A DNA stretch of 64,000 nt from JACKOB01 sp024234575. Its GTDB lineage: Bacteria > Pseudomonadota > Gammaproteobacteria > Pseudomonadales > Oleiphilaceae. The stretch is taken from NCBI GenBank assembly GCA_051208035.1, contig JBPJFZ010000012.1:118209-182208 (forward strand), given 5' to 3'. Position 1 is the first letter of the stretch. The number at the start of each line of letters is the position of its first letter. This document shows positions 18,441 through 27,884 of the stretch, one piece after another. The notes under the pieces are model-generated. The model saw only the letters and a program-made list of their open reading frames with translations, had not been told where the DNA came from and did no database searches. A program made the position numbers and the translations under genes.

Positions 18441-19220
18441 ATGTATTCAATCATACCCATACCCGCATTTACAGATAATTATATCTGGGCCATCTGCAAT
18501 CCTGAAACGGGAGCCGTCATTGTTGTTGATCCGGGTGACGCCAAACCGGTCGAAGCCTTCCTCCAACAACGGCGCTATAGTCTTATTGGTATCTTGGTGA
18601 CACACCATCATATGGATCATATCGGTGGCATTCAATCTCTAAAGGATCACTATGGCGTTCCTGTGTACGGTTTTGAAAAAAGTAAAATAGATACGCTTAC
18701 CCACAAAGTGAAGGAAGGCGACACTTTTTCGCTGATGGGGCTGGAATTTTCTGTGCTGGAGGTGCCTGGGCACACACTGGATCACATCGCGTATACCGTA
18801 AACGAAGACCTGGACAAACCAGCACTGTTTTGTGGTGACACGCTCTTCAGTGGAGGTTGCGGCAGGCTTTTTGAAGGTACTGCTGACACCATGTTCAACT
18901 CCCTGGAAAAATTGAAATCATTGCCCGCCGAAACACAAGTATATTGCACACATGAATACACGCTGTCTAACCTTGCCTTCGCCAGAGCCGCGATGCCAGA
19001 AAACAACGACCTGACAGGCTACCGCGACAGCTGCGAATCTATGCGCAGTGCCGGCAACCCGACACTTCCTTCAACGATTGGACTTGAACGTAAAATTAAC
19101 CCCTTTCTTCGCTGCGATACTGAAGAGGTCAAATCAAGCGTGTCACGGCAGATCGCTAAGGCATTAACTGATGAGCGCCAGGTTTTTGCAGACTTGCGAA
19201 AATGGAAAGATAGTTTTTAA
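18441..19220 (+). CDS. gloB: Hydroxyacylglutathione hydrolase (glyoxalase II)
   Basis: Hydrolyses S-lactoylglutathione to lactate and glutathione in methylglyoxal detoxification. 259 residues of metallo-beta-lactamase fold, with the binuclear metal motif THHHMDH at residues 54-60, the further ligand region CTHEYT and the C-terminal glutathione-binding domain. I prefer the ATG at 18441 (MYSIIPIPAFTDNYIW, matching the family N-terminus) to the ATG five codons upstream at 18426. Neither has a clear Shine-Dalgarno. Confidence 0.95.
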   Translation: MYSIIPIPAFTDNYIWAICNPETGAVIVVDPGDAKPVEAFLQQRRYSLIGILVTHHHMDHIGGIQSLKDHYGVPVYGFEKSKIDTLTHKVKEGDTFSLMGLEFSVLEVPGHTLDHIAYTVNEDLDKPALFCGDTLFSGGCGRLFEGTADTMFNSLEKLKSLPAETQVYCTHEYTLSNLAFARAAMPENNDLTGYRDSCESMRSAGNPTLPSTIGLERKINPFLRCDTEEVKSSVSRQIAKALTDERQVFADLRKWKDSF

Positions 19221-19242
19221 AGACCGATTTTTTTGATTAATC

Positions 19243-19269
19243 TGCGGAGACGACGCTCCAGTCTCCGCA
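19243..19269 (+). terminator. gloB terminator hairpin
   Basis: TGCGGAGAC (19243-19251) pairs perfectly with GTCTCCGCA (19261-19269) around a 9-base loop, followed by the pyrimidine-rich AACTTCTCTT. Confidence 0.5.
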
Positions 19270-19418
19270 AACTTCTCTTAATGGGTTTTATTACAAAAAA
19301 GTAAGGCCTCTTGATAATAAAAAACACCAGCCATACAATCGCCCCTTGCATGGATCGACTGCAGCACAGGATTGCGCAGAAATTTATTTATTTCACAATG
19401 AGTTACAATACTTTCTTA

Positions 19419-21254
19419 ATGCGACTTAACAACCGAGCTCTATCTCTTACCCTTATATTGTTTATTACGTCTTGCTCACTCGTATCAACCACTGATGAGA
19501 ACGCTAGAGACGCAACTCATTTTTCAGAAAACGCCAGTTCAGAACTCATCACCGATCATCAGATCGCCGATGATGAAATTTTAACTGAAGCCGAGAGCGC
19601 GGCTCCCCAAAAAGATATCAGCGACGACATTGTTTATACCGACACATCAATAATGGCAGACGCCGAATCAGCGTCAGTCGACAACGAAGAGCCCGAAGCT
19701 TTTTTTCCGGCAAACAGTGTTGAGCTGGCAGAGCTGGCGAAAGAAGTAACGGTTGGCGACGCAGAAGATAGCACCGCGACCAATAACAATAGTGCCTTGG
19801 CTGAGTCGTCAACGTCTATTTGGCCACGCATGCGTGATGGCTTTAAGTTAGACCTCACCGAAGACAACCGACGCATAGCCGTCGAGCTGGAATGGTATGC
19901 CAACAACCAAAGTTACCTGAATCGTACTTTTTTACGTGCCGAACGTTACCTCCACTATATTGTCGAAGAGGTGGAAAAACGAAATATTCCTATGGAAATG
20001 GCGTTGTTGCCCGTAGTTGAAAGTGCCTTTGACCCATTTGCCTACTCCCACGGCAGGGCATCCGGTATTTGGCAGTTTATTCCCGGCACAGGCAAGATGT
20101 ATGGACTTAAACAAGATTGGTGGTATGACGGCCGCAGAGATGTTGTCGCCTCAACTGATGCGGCGTTAAATTACCTTGATCATCTTGCCGGACGATTTGA
20201 CGGTGACTGGCAACACGCACTGGCCTCTTACAACTCCGGCGGCGGCACTGTATCCAAAGCTATTCGACTGAACACATCAAAAGGTAAACCTACTGACTTT
20301 TGGTCTCTAAAATTACCCCGCGAAACAAGGGCCTATGTTCCCAAGCTGATTGCCATTGCAAAAATTGTTGCTGACCCCGAAAAGTATGGCGTTACCCTAC
20401 CCCATATCGATAATAAACCGCAGTTCGAAGTGATAAATGCAGAAAGTCAGATTGATCTTGCACAAGCGGCAAAACTTGCCGAAATCGACCTGAACGACCT
20501 GTACCTGCTCAACCCGGGCTTTAATCGCTGGGCGACACCACCACTGGGCCCCCACAAACTGGCTATTCCGGTTGCACAAGCTGACATATTCAGGCAAAAC
20601 CTGTCCGCACTGCCGAAAGATCAACGTGTAAACTGGCAACGTTACAAAGTCAAAAGTGGCGATTCATTAATCAGCATTTCGAAAAAGCACCACACCACAC
20701 CGCAGGTTATTAAAGACGTAAACAAACTACGCTCTAGTTTCATTCGTATCGGTGATACTCTGCTGATTCCTGTAGCAACCAAAAGCCTCGACCAGTATGT
20801 ACTAAGCGCAGGCAGCCGGTTAGAAACAACCCAAAGTAAATACACGGGTACACCTGGGCTGGCGAAAATTGATTATGAAGTCCGCAGTGGCGATACCCTC
20901 TGGGATCTTTCTCGCAAATACAGCGTTGGTGTCCGGTCTTTGGCGAAATGGAACGGCATCGCCCCAACTGACCCGCTAAAACCCAAACAAAAACTGGTTA
21001 TTTGGTCAAAAGCCGGGCCACAAAAAGCAAGCACACAGAACATCAGTGTGGCCTCGAATCAGATTCCATCCAGCCGCACAATGATAAGAAAGATTAATTA
21101 TCGAGTGCGCAGTGGCGACTCGTTAGCAAGAATTGCAGATAAGTTTAATGTTAGGGTCAGTGATATTATTGGCTGGAATAAAATCAACCCAAAGACGTAT
21201 TTGCAACCAGGCCAACGCCTCACACTACACGTTGATATTGCATCTGGCTATTAA
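19419..21254 (+). CDS. mltD: Membrane-bound lytic murein transglycosylase D with LysM repeats
   Basis: Cleaves peptidoglycan glycan strands with 1,6-anhydro product formation; outer-membrane lipoprotein facing the periplasm. From the ATG at 19419 the N-terminus MRLNNRALSLTLILFITSC is a lipoprotein signal with its cysteine at 19. A Ser/Glu-rich linker follows, then the family 1 SLT domain (catalytic Glu in LLPVVESAFDP; ASGIWQFIPGTGKMYGL) and three C-terminal LysM repeats, each beginning Y-x-V-x-SGD. The frame is open upstream with alternative starts (ATG 19398, ATG 19350, TTG 19311); none has a good ribosome site, so the start is uncertain. Confidence 0.93.
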   Translation: MRLNNRALSLTLILFITSCSLVSTTDENARDATHFSENASSELITDHQIADDEILTEAESAAPQKDISDDIVYTDTSIMADAESASVDNEEPEAFFPANSVELAELAKEVTVGDAEDSTATNNNSALAESSTSIWPRMRDGFKLDLTEDNRRIAVELEWYANNQSYLNRTFLRAERYLHYIVEEVEKRNIPMEMALLPVVESAFDPFAYSHGRASGIWQFIPGTGKMYGLKQDWWYDGRRDVVASTDAALNYLDHLAGRFDGDWQHALASYNSGGGTVSKAIRLNTSKGKPTDFWSLKLPRETRAYVPKLIAIAKIVADPEKYGVTLPHIDNKPQFEVINAESQIDLAQAAKLAEIDLNDLYLLNPGFNRWATPPLGPHKLAIPVAQADIFRQNLSALPKDQRVNWQRYKVKSGDSLISISKKHHTTPQVIKDVNKLRSSFIRIGDTLLIPVATKSLDQYVLSAGSRLETTQSKYTGTPGLAKIDYEVRSGDTLWDLSRKYSVGVRSLAKWNGIAPTDPLKPKQKLVIWSKAGPQKASTQNISVASNQIPSSRTMIRKINYRVRSGDSLARIADKFNVRVSDIIGWNKINPKTYLQPGQRLTLHVDIASGY

Positions 21255-21291
21255 GGTGACTTGATTGCCCTTGCACACACATGGGCCAAGA

Positions 21292-22743
21292 TTATTTTTT
21301 GCCCTTGCTCTTACTGGCGATAACGGCCAAAGCCATATTCGCCTGCATGGCAAAATGCTTGAAGCCTGATAAATAGTTTGATGAGAGCGGGCGCTTACTA
21401 ACACCTATATCAGAATAAATAAAGCCAATTTGGCGTTCATTGGCCGATAAGGGTGCGATTAAAAACTCTTCACAACCAATAACGGCCTTCATATCTGGCG
21501 CTAACTTCCCATAGAGGCTGTGCGATTTCCGTATTTGTGTACTTTCACCCAGCTTAAAAACACTAAAGAAAAAATTGCCGTCACCTTTAAAGTAGCGAAA
21601 ACGAAATTTTTCCTTCCAATTGTCCTTGATAAGACCGATCGCATACTTTGCTTCGATAAAATCACGGTTTTTATCAAAAATAGCTAAAACAACCCGCTCT
21701 AGCCCAACCCCTCTGTGCAAACCTTCGAGAATCGTTTGAAATATCGCGTTCATATCGACCCCCTGCATAATCATTGTGCTTAAGTCTTGTAGTACTTTTA
21801 GCTGCAGTTCCTGGTCTGGCTGAATCAGGGCATCCGTTTGCTGCTCGCCTATATCCGCTAAACCATTAACGGATTTGCTGGATGGAATTTGCCTTAACAA
21901 CGCTTTATTGCCGTATTTTACCGCCACTTCCACCGTTTCGTTGGCGCTTTCCATAACCTTTTCATGCAGCTCCCTTACGCTAAGCCCTGTAAACTGGGTT
22001 AGCTCTTTCAGTAACACCCTAAACTCTTCAGAATTCCAACCTTTTTTAGCTGCAAAACTAATCTTGTCACCCAAGATAACAGCCTGCGCCTTATCCGAAG
22101 GCTGGCCACTTGGGTGCAACGCCTCTATAAGCGTATCGCCAAGTCGCCATTTTTTAGACAACGACGACGACAAACGGGAAAACGACACTCCAAGATATTT
22201 CTCAGCCAGGCGATCTTTGTCTTGCCGTGTTGTATCGATAGTATAAAAAGACTCCATATCCTGAACATTTTCTTCACTGGTACTCAGCACCAGCATCTCT
22301 GCCAGATTGAACAGCATCGAACTGACAAAAATCTCTTCCTTCGAATCCGTCTTCATTTTCAGGCAAAGGTTTCTGGCCTGGATTGCGCCATGCAAACTGC
22401 TGGCAATGACATCGACCAGATGCGTTGAGGGGTTTTCTTTAAGCATGCTCTCAAGCACTTTGATAGAAACACAAATCGACTTGATCGTGTTAAAGCCTAT
22501 ATGAAATATTGCGCGGCTGACGGTAGTGATTGATGTATGGGTTGGATTAAAATGGACGCTGTTAGCGACTTTAATGACCTGAGTTGTTAAAGCGCCATCT
22601 TTAAGAATAACCTCCGCAAGCTGATTAGCAGAGCTTAAATCCGAAGCGGTTAACTGATTAAGCCTCTGTACAGTGCCAGTCAGAGCCACACCTTCGGTTC
22701 TTTCCAATCGCTGTAGCCATAGATCTAGGCCGCGTATTTCCAC
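21292..22743 (-). CDS. HDOD-domain protein with C-terminal GAF-like domain
   Basis: 483 residues. The N-terminal 280 or so form an HDOD domain (VILKDGALTTQVIKVANSVHF, SRAIFHIGFNTIKSICVS), a non-catalytic HD-related fold used in bacterial signalling. The C-terminal half (from about residue 315) looks like a GAF sensor domain (LERVVLAIFDKNRDFIEAKY). No output enzyme domain is present. GTG start at 22743 with AAGGA 7 bases upstream. It converges on mltD with only about 37 bases between. The signalling pathway cannot be named from context. Confidence 0.8.
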   Translation of the reverse strand: MEIRGLDLWLQRLERTEGVALTGTVQRLNQLTASDLSSANQLAEVILKDGALTTQVIKVANSVHFNPTHTSITTVSRAIFHIGFNTIKSICVSIKVLESMLKENPSTHLVDVIASSLHGAIQARNLCLKMKTDSKEEIFVSSMLFNLAEMLVLSTSEENVQDMESFYTIDTTRQDKDRLAEKYLGVSFSRLSSSLSKKWRLGDTLIEALHPSGQPSDKAQAVILGDKISFAAKKGWNSEEFRVLLKELTQFTGLSVRELHEKVMESANETVEVAVKYGNKALLRQIPSSKSVNGLADIGEQQTDALIQPDQELQLKVLQDLSTMIMQGVDMNAIFQTILEGLHRGVGLERVVLAIFDKNRDFIEAKYAIGLIKDNWKEKFRFRYFKGDGNFFFSVFKLGESTQIRKSHSLYGKLAPDMKAVIGCEEFLIAPLSANERQIGFIYSDIGVSKRPLSSNYLSGFKHFAMQANMALAVIASKSKGKK

Positions 22744-22892
22744 TTAATTTTCCTTAATATATTTATGTTACACCTCTTATTTTAGAAACAGATCCAGTTC
22801 TAACAAGGTAAAATACTGTTAGTATTGCTTTTTATGACCAACGCGTGTCAGTTTATTCAGTTATTGCTCAAATTTTTTGTGGGGAGTTGTAG

Positions 22893-24803
22893 GTGTTTTT
22901 TTCCAGCGGGCAAATCGTATCAGCACACATCCACACCCTTATGTGCGCTGGCAGTCGTATACCAATCTTAGCTGCTGCTTTCTTTATTGCCATATTGTGC
23001 TCTATAACTGCCAATGCCGAAAATGAAGACGAAGTGATTTATAAAAGTCATGGCTTTGCACTTTATGGAGAGCTTAAATACGCGCCTTCATTTACACACT
23101 TCTCCTACGTAAATCCGCTGGCCCCAAAAGGAGGAAGCGTCGCTTTAATGGCAACGGGTACATTCGATACGCTCAACCCTTACACAATGAAAGGGATCAG
23201 CCCATTTAATACGCCAGGCACCTTTTTATACGGCTTTGGAGAACTCAATGAAAGCCTGTTGGTGGGCACTGGCGAAGTTGGCATATCTGGTGATGAAACC
23301 TACTCCGCCTATGGATTAATAGCGGAAAGTATCGAATATCCCGCTAACCGCAGCTGGGTAATTTTTAATTTAAGAGCCATTGCCAAATTTCACGACGGCA
23401 AGGCCATCTCATCAGAAGACGTGGTGTTTTCATACGAAACGCTGAAAGAAAAAGGACACCCCAAATTTAGTCTGGACTTTAAAGACATAGCCTCAGTTAG
23501 CGCCACATCTCCTAACCAGGTGCGTGTCGATTTCAATAAACCAAATTCTGGCGCAGCGATTCTGCGGTTTGGTGAAATGCCTATTCTACCTAAACACTAC
23601 TGGCAAACATTGGACTTTGAGAAAACCACACTCGAACCGCCTTTATTAAGCGGTCCCTATAAAATATCTGATGTTGATCCGGGACAATCTGTCAGCTTCA
23701 CCCGAGTAAACGACTATTGGGGTAAAGATCTAGCGGTTAATACAGGCAAGTATAATTTTGACACGGTAAAGATAGAATTCTATCGGGATCTTACCATCGC
23801 TTTCGAAGCTTTTAAGGGGGGGGAATACGACATCTTCGTAGACTATACGGCCAAAAACTGGGCTACAGGCTATAATTTTCCGGCTGTTCAAAGCGGCAAA
23901 ATTATCAGGCGTGAAATACCACACCAAATACCTTCCGGCACCCAGGGGTTCTTCTTTAATACCCGGAGAAAGCTATTCGAAGATGTGAGAGTTCGCCAGG
24001 CCATCAGCAGCGTATTCGATTTTGTCTGGATTAACGAAAATCTGTTTTACAGCGCTTACAAACGCTCAACCACTTATTACCCTAACTCTGATCATGCCGC
24101 TAATGGCTATATCTCCGATCAAGAAAGAGAACTGTTAACCCCATTTAAGGCTTCGCTGCCAGCAGCGGTATTCAGCGACCCTCTGCCAATACCAGAGCAC
24201 CAGCCAGATAGGGCTGTAGATCGAGACACTTACAAAAAGGCCTTTTCCCTGCTGGCTGAAGCCGGCTGGACCATCAAAGGGGGCCAACTGACTAACGCCG
24301 AGAACGAACTTTTCGAATTCGAAATCCTTTTACGACAAAAAGGGCTAGAGCGCGTTTTGCTACCTTTTAGTAAAAACCTCGAAAAACTAGGCATTAAAAC
24401 CACTATCAGACTGGTCGACTCCTCACAATATAAAATCAGGCTTGATACCTTCGATTTCGATATGACGACATTTGTACTAGGGCAAGGTAGCGCTCCAGCT
24501 CAGGAACAACAACACTATTTTCACTCGCAATCAGCTGATACACCTGGCAGTCTTAATCTTTCCGGTGTAAAGCTTCCAGCGGTAGATGCCTTAACAAATC
24601 GGCTGCTGAATGTTCGGACACCTGATGAACTTATGGTAACAATGCAGGCTCTGGATCGAGTGCTACTATGGCATCACTACATCATTCCTAACTGGCATAT
24701 TGACTACCACAGAGTCGCCTATCAAAACAGATTTGGCATACCTGATGTCAGGCCAGAATATTCACTTGGGTTTGAAAATTGGTGGATAAAGCCTTCTCGT
24801 TAG
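22893..24803 (+). CDS. yejA: Peptide ABC transporter, first periplasmic receptor (YejA/NppA1-like)
   Basis: Family 5 extracellular solute-binding protein of 636 residues. An N-terminal signal peptide ends near SITANA, followed by SHGFALYGELKYAPSFTHFSY and the family stretch LDFDMTTF-like region and C-terminal RVLLWHHYIIPNWH. GTG start at 22893 with GGGGAG 6 bases upstream. First gene of a five-gene operon. In P. aeruginosa the equivalent two-receptor system (NppA1A2BCD) imports peptidyl-nucleoside antibiotics, and in E. coli YejABEF imports microcin C and peptides; the natural substrate here is presumably oligopeptides. Confidence 0.88.
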   Translation: MFFSSGQIVSAHIHTLMCAGSRIPILAAAFFIAILCSITANAENEDEVIYKSHGFALYGELKYAPSFTHFSYVNPLAPKGGSVALMATGTFDTLNPYTMKGISPFNTPGTFLYGFGELNESLLVGTGEVGISGDETYSAYGLIAESIEYPANRSWVIFNLRAIAKFHDGKAISSEDVVFSYETLKEKGHPKFSLDFKDIASVSATSPNQVRVDFNKPNSGAAILRFGEMPILPKHYWQTLDFEKTTLEPPLLSGPYKISDVDPGQSVSFTRVNDYWGKDLAVNTGKYNFDTVKIEFYRDLTIAFEAFKGGEYDIFVDYTAKNWATGYNFPAVQSGKIIRREIPHQIPSGTQGFFFNTRRKLFEDVRVRQAISSVFDFVWINENLFYSAYKRSTTYYPNSDHAANGYISDQERELLTPFKASLPAAVFSDPLPIPEHQPDRAVDRDTYKKAFSLLAEAGWTIKGGQLTNAENELFEFEILLRQKGLERVLLPFSKNLEKLGIKTTIRLVDSSQYKIRLDTFDFDMTTFVLGQGSAPAQEQQHYFHSQSADTPGSLNLSGVKLPAVDALTNRLLNVRTPDELMVTMQALDRVLLWHHYIIPNWHIDYHRVAYQNRFGIPDVRPEYSLGFENWWIKPSR

Positions 24804-24897
24804 CCACCACCTTAGGTAATATGTTTTCGCTCTGACACAGGTCAGCGGGTTTTATTAATTTAAAAACAATGAATAAAAACAAATAATAAGGTCACTG

Positions 24898-26739
24898 ATG
24901 TATTCTATTAGCCTCAACAACGCACTTTTAAAAACCCTATCCATCACCCTAGCCCTGTTTCTTTCGTCTGGTTTTGCAAACGCGGCCGGCACAAACAGCA
25001 CCGAAGCTACCGCCACAAGAGCAATGCACGGAATCGCCATGCATGGTGCACCGCAATATTCTGCGAACTTTACGCACTTGTCCTACAGTAATCCTGAAGC
25101 ACCTAAAAAGGGTACTCTTAAGCTTGGCGTTGTGGGCGATAGTTTTGATAGTTTCAACCCACATTTAGTGAAAGGCGTTGCTGCAGCTGGCATGAGTTAC
25201 CAGTACGACACATTAATGAAAAAGGCGGAAGATGAGGCCTTCAGCCTTTACGGTCTGATTGCAGAAAGTATTGAAGTTCCCGCTGACCGCAGCTGGGTCG
25301 AGTTTAAGATAAATCGGAAGGCAGTTTTTCATGATGGGCACCCAATAACCGCAGAAGACGTCAAATTCACCTTTGAAACCCTCACTACAAGCGATAAAGT
25401 TAACCCGTTTTATCAGGCATATTACGCGGACGTCTCTCGTGTCGAAGTCAGCGCGCCCCTTACTATCCGCTTTATATTCAGCACCAACACAAATAAAGAG
25501 CTGCCTTTAATCCTCGCCGAGCTGCCGGTATTTCCAAAACACTATTACGAAAATCACGATTTTAATAAAGCAGACCTCACTGCACCTTTAGGCAGCGGAC
25601 CTTACAAAATTGCGTCCTTTGACGCTGGCCGCTCGGTTACCTGGGAGCGAGTGAAGAACTACTGGGCAGCAGACTTACCCGTTAACAAGGGCTTCTACAA
25701 TTTCGATAAAATAGTTTACGAATACTATAAAGACAACACTATCGCTCTAGAGGCATTTAAGGCTGGTGAGTTTGATTTTAGAACGGAAAGCACCGCCAGG
25801 AACTGGGCAAATGCTTATGTGGGACCAAAATTTGAGAAAGGCGAACTGGTTAAAGAAGAAGTGACCCACGAAATGCCGGCCGGTATGCAGGCGTTTATCA
25901 TGAACACCCGTAAAGAGGTCTTCGCAGATCGAAAAGTCAGACAGGCTTTAGCCTATGCTTTCGATTTCGAGTGGACCAACTCCAACCTCTTCTATAGCCA
26001 GTACAAAAGAACCAGCAGCTATTTTGAAAACTCAGAACTGGCGTCTCAGGGCACCCCTAAAGGGGAAGAATTAGCTATATTAACGCCGTTTAAAGACAAA
26101 CTTCCGGCAGAAGTTTTCACCACTGAATACGAGCCACCTTTTACAACCGCTCCTTCCAGCATCCGAAATAATCTGAGAACCGCCGTACAACTCTTGAAAG
26201 AGGCTGGCTGGGAAGTAAAAAACAAGGTGCTGACAAACATAAAAACAAACCAGCCGATGTCTTTTGAGATTTTGCTGGTCGTAAAAGATTTTGAACGTGT
26301 TATTCAACCCTTTGCAAAAAACCTGCAAATTCTTGGCATTAAAGCCGATGTTCGTCTGATTGATACGACGCAATATATCAACAGAGTGCAAAATCATGAT
26401 TTCGATATGATTGTCTACACTATTGGTCAATCAAACTCACCTGGCAACGAACAACGAAGTTTCTGGCAATCAGAAAACGCCGATAAGCCAGGCTCACGCA
26501 ATTTAATGGGGGTTCGTGACCCGGTTGTCGATAACCTGATCGAGCAAGTGATCAGCTCCCCTGACCGCAAAGCGCTCATCAACCGCACACGTGCGTTAGA
26601 CCGCGTTTTGCTCTGGGGCCACTATGTTATTCCCAACTGGCACAACCCCAATCTTCGCATCGCGTATAAAAACACATTAGCAAAACCAGCCGTTAACCCG
26701 AAAACAGGTGTCGAACTTGATGCATGGTGGTTTAAATAG
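24898..26739 (+). CDS. yejA: Peptide ABC transporter, second periplasmic receptor (YejA/NppA2-like)
   Basis: Second family 5 solute-binding protein, 613 residues, with a clean signal peptide (hydrophobic core LSITLALFLSSGFANAA, cleavage near residue 30). It is clearly paralogous to the preceding gene: both share HFSY/HLSYxNPxAPKxG, SAYGLIAES/SLYGLIAES, RSWVxF and RVLLWxHYxIPNWH. AAGG lies 6 bases before the ATG. The pair probably arose by tandem duplication and may broaden the peptide range of one permease. Confidence 0.88.
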   Translation: MYSISLNNALLKTLSITLALFLSSGFANAAGTNSTEATATRAMHGIAMHGAPQYSANFTHLSYSNPEAPKKGTLKLGVVGDSFDSFNPHLVKGVAAAGMSYQYDTLMKKAEDEAFSLYGLIAESIEVPADRSWVEFKINRKAVFHDGHPITAEDVKFTFETLTTSDKVNPFYQAYYADVSRVEVSAPLTIRFIFSTNTNKELPLILAELPVFPKHYYENHDFNKADLTAPLGSGPYKIASFDAGRSVTWERVKNYWAADLPVNKGFYNFDKIVYEYYKDNTIALEAFKAGEFDFRTESTARNWANAYVGPKFEKGELVKEEVTHEMPAGMQAFIMNTRKEVFADRKVRQALAYAFDFEWTNSNLFYSQYKRTSSYFENSELASQGTPKGEELAILTPFKDKLPAEVFTTEYEPPFTTAPSSIRNNLRTAVQLLKEAGWEVKNKVLTNIKTNQPMSFEILLVVKDFERVIQPFAKNLQILGIKADVRLIDTTQYINRVQNHDFDMIVYTIGQSNSPGNEQRSFWQSENADKPGSRNLMGVRDPVVDNLIEQVISSPDRKALINRTRALDRVLLWGHYVIPNWHNPNLRIAYKNTLAKPAVNPKTGVELDAWWFK

Positions 26740-26793
26740 CACTGACACTCCGACACTTTAAGGAACACTTACTGCCTTGGCTGAGCATATTTA

Positions 26794-27882
26794 ATGTTTA
26801 ACTACATACTAAGACGACTGCTGCTGATAATCCCCACGCTGCTGGGAATCATGCTGATCAACTTTATCATTGTGCAGGCCGCCCCTGGTGGCCCTGTTGA
26901 AAAAATGATGGCACAACTGCAAGGCATGGGTTCCGACCTGGATAGTCGCCTTGGGTCCTCTTCAGCCGAATCCATGTCCACACCCAGTAACAGCGAATCA
27001 ACCTACCGTGGCGCACAAGGGCTTGACCCGGATCTGATACTGCGCATCGAAAAGATGTACGGGTTTGACAAGCCTGCCAGCGAACGCTTTTTCGAGATGT
27101 TAAAAAACTACATGGTGTTTGATTTTGGCGATAGTTTCTTTAGAGATCAGGCGGTTATCGATCTCGTCATTGATAAACTACCGGTTTCAATCTCTCTGGG
27201 ACTCTGGTCAACACTGCTGATCTACCTGATATCTATTCCACTGGGCATCAAGAAAGCAATCAGTGATGGCTCTCGTTTCGACATCTGGTCAAGCAGCGTC
27301 ATTATTGTTGGCTACGCCATTCCCGGATTTTTGTTCGCCGTGTTATTGATCGTATTATTTGCCGGTGGATCCTATCTCGACTGGTTTCCTTTAAGAGGCC
27401 TCACCTCTTCAGGCTTTGAGGATTTTACCTGGTACGAAAAAATAGCTGATTATTTCTGGCATCTGGCCCTGCCCATTACAGCCAACGTTATCGGCGGGTT
27501 CGCGACCTTAACCATGTTGACTAAAAACAGTTTTATGGATGAAATCAATAAGCAGTATGTGATTACCGCGAAAGCGAAAGGATTAAAAGACAATCAGGTA
27601 CTGTATGGCCATATATTCCGCAATGCCATGCTCATCGTAATAGCAGGTATGCCAAGCGCACTGATTACCATATTTTTTACTGGTTCCTTGCTAATCGAAG
27701 TTATCTTCTCGTTAGACGGCATGGGGCTTTTAGGCTTCGAGGCAGCTATTAATCGTGATTATCCGGTCATGTTTGGTACGCTCTATTTTTTCACCCTGAT
27801 CGGTCTGATTTTAAAACTCATCAGCGACATGACCTACGTTTTTGTCGACCCCCGCATCGATTTTGACAGTCGGGAGGGTTAA
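26794..27882 (+). CDS. yejB: Peptide ABC transporter permease YejB
   Basis: Inner-membrane permease of 362 residues of the DppB/OppB type. It has an N-terminal membrane helix (LLLIIPTLLGIMLINFII), a periplasmic insert of about 100 residues, then five helices with the EAA loop (TAKAKGLKDNQVLYGHIFRNA) that docks onto the ATPase. The Ser-rich stretch SSSAESMSTPSNSES sits in the insert. The next permease gene starts 2 bases after its stop, so translation is probably coupled. Confidence 0.92.
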   Translation: MFNYILRRLLLIIPTLLGIMLINFIIVQAAPGGPVEKMMAQLQGMGSDLDSRLGSSSAESMSTPSNSESTYRGAQGLDPDLILRIEKMYGFDKPASERFFEMLKNYMVFDFGDSFFRDQAVIDLVIDKLPVSISLGLWSTLLIYLISIPLGIKKAISDGSRFDIWSSSVIIVGYAIPGFLFAVLLIVLFAGGSYLDWFPLRGLTSSGFEDFTWYEKIADYFWHLALPITANVIGGFATLTMLTKNSFMDEINKQYVITAKAKGLKDNQVLYGHIFRNAMLIVIAGMPSALITIFFTGSLLIEVIFSLDGMGLLGFEAAINRDYPVMFGTLYFFTLIGLILKLISDMTYVFVDPRIDFDSREG

Positions 27883-27884
27883 CC

